DNA from: Rhyacophila brunnea
Lineage: Eukaryota > Arthropoda > Insecta > Trichoptera > Rhyacophilidae
Direction of reading: 5' to 3'
Length of the DNA stretch: 64,000 nt
Assembly: GCA_022495005.1 (NCBI GenBank)
Contig: JAGYXB010002029.1
Location: 62,001-126,000, forward strand
Under the pieces are notes generated by a model. It was not told the DNA's origin and searched no databases. It saw only the letters and a list, made by a program, of their open reading frames with translations. A program made the translations under genes and the position numbers. The stretch's first letter is position 1; each line of letters opens with the position of its first letter. This document shows, in pieces, positions 63,410 through 64,000 of this stretch.

Positions 63410-64000
63410 GGAAAAATAAAAAAGCCGGGTTTCAATTTCCAAAAATAATTATTATTTTTTTTCAGACCTTTCATAATATGCAAATCAAATTATACATACA
63501 AATACATTCCAATAAGAAAAATAGTATTAGTAGTAAAATAACTAGGTACTTAGATACAAAATATATAAAATAGGTAGGTAGGGGAAACCCAGGCAAAGCG
63601 GACTCATTAAAGAAAGATGATAAAAAATCGTATTATAAAGGTATTAATATCATGATACACTTTTATCAAAAATAACAGTCAAATCCAATCATTGAAATTA
63701 ACAAAAACTAAAATAATGTCTGATAATAAATAAAAATGAATCATAGTAAGTTCAAATTAGCACTTTAGTTGTCACATCCATTTCAAAAATAGGTCTCTAG
63801 TCAACACGGTGTGCAAGACTTGTGGACGCATCTGAGTCAATGGAGTCTGGATTGAATCTCATTTTCAGAATCAGCTTGACATCATCAGGTTGTCATCCCA
63901 CCAAGCTTCTAATGTGCTTAATTTTTTCTAATCGTTTTGATTTTTCTACATTGGCTTCTTTGCTGTGTTAGGCAATCAGTTTCACTCACGCTACTTTAAC
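63410..64000. other. No gene recognised at the window end
   Basis: AT-rich, no convincing frame, repeat or splice pattern. Confidence 0.4.

Overview
The window is animal nuclear DNA, AT-rich, most likely from an insect. A hemipteran is possible, but the species cannot be settled from the sequence. The evidence is a single large intron-rich gene with consensus GT/AG junctions, pol III SINEs with tRNA-like heads, and many TIR-bearing DNA transposon remnants. There are no bacterial operons, rRNA genes or CRISPR arrays.

One protein-coding gene can be reconstructed, on the + strand: a tau-tubulin kinase (TTBK) of the CK1 group, the orthologue of Drosophila Asator. I joined 32 exons from 12344 to the stop codon at 48884-48886. 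Every splice phase agrees and the 4723 coding bases stay open. A 14-nt first coding piece (12130-12143, ATG with A at -3) fits the phase of the next exon and would give about 1578 aa. Starting at the alternative ATG at 17607 gives 1408 aa. The kinase domain is encoded at 18207-23320, with the Gly-rich loop, VALK lysine, HRD and DFG all present. The rest is a long low-complexity tail that contains a well-ordered block (exons 19-20), a polyacidic run and a proline-rich C-terminus. Reading through the exon 23 donor gives a second, natural end (stop at 32794-32796, AATAAA at 33538), so a 785-aa short isoform is likely.

Layout: 1-12.1 kb is upstream DNA with foldback elements, SINE and LINE relics and a candidate 5' leader. 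From 12.1 to 24.6 kb come the N-terminal and kinase exons. In their introns are a CpG-rich island, a THAP-domain first exon (probably from a transposon), Tc1- and hAT-type MITEs and a cluster of SINEs. From 24.6 to 48.9 kb come the tail exons. The 7.5-kb intron before the last two exons holds a Harbinger-like MITE, a broken mariner, a hAT MITE and a TTAA-flanked element carrying a second transposon with perfect 36-bp TIRs. From 48.9 to 64 kb I find no further convincing gene, only the 3' UTR, foldback/hAT/pogo-like MITEs, a LINE C-terminal relic and unexplained AT-rich sequence.

The most interesting material is the mobile-element layer: a hAT MITE family with four copies and readable 8-bp target duplications, a tRNA-derived SINE family used as a landing site by that hAT element, and the 36-bp-TIR element with a decayed transposase. 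In the host gene, the two points to check are the upstream start exon and the short isoform.
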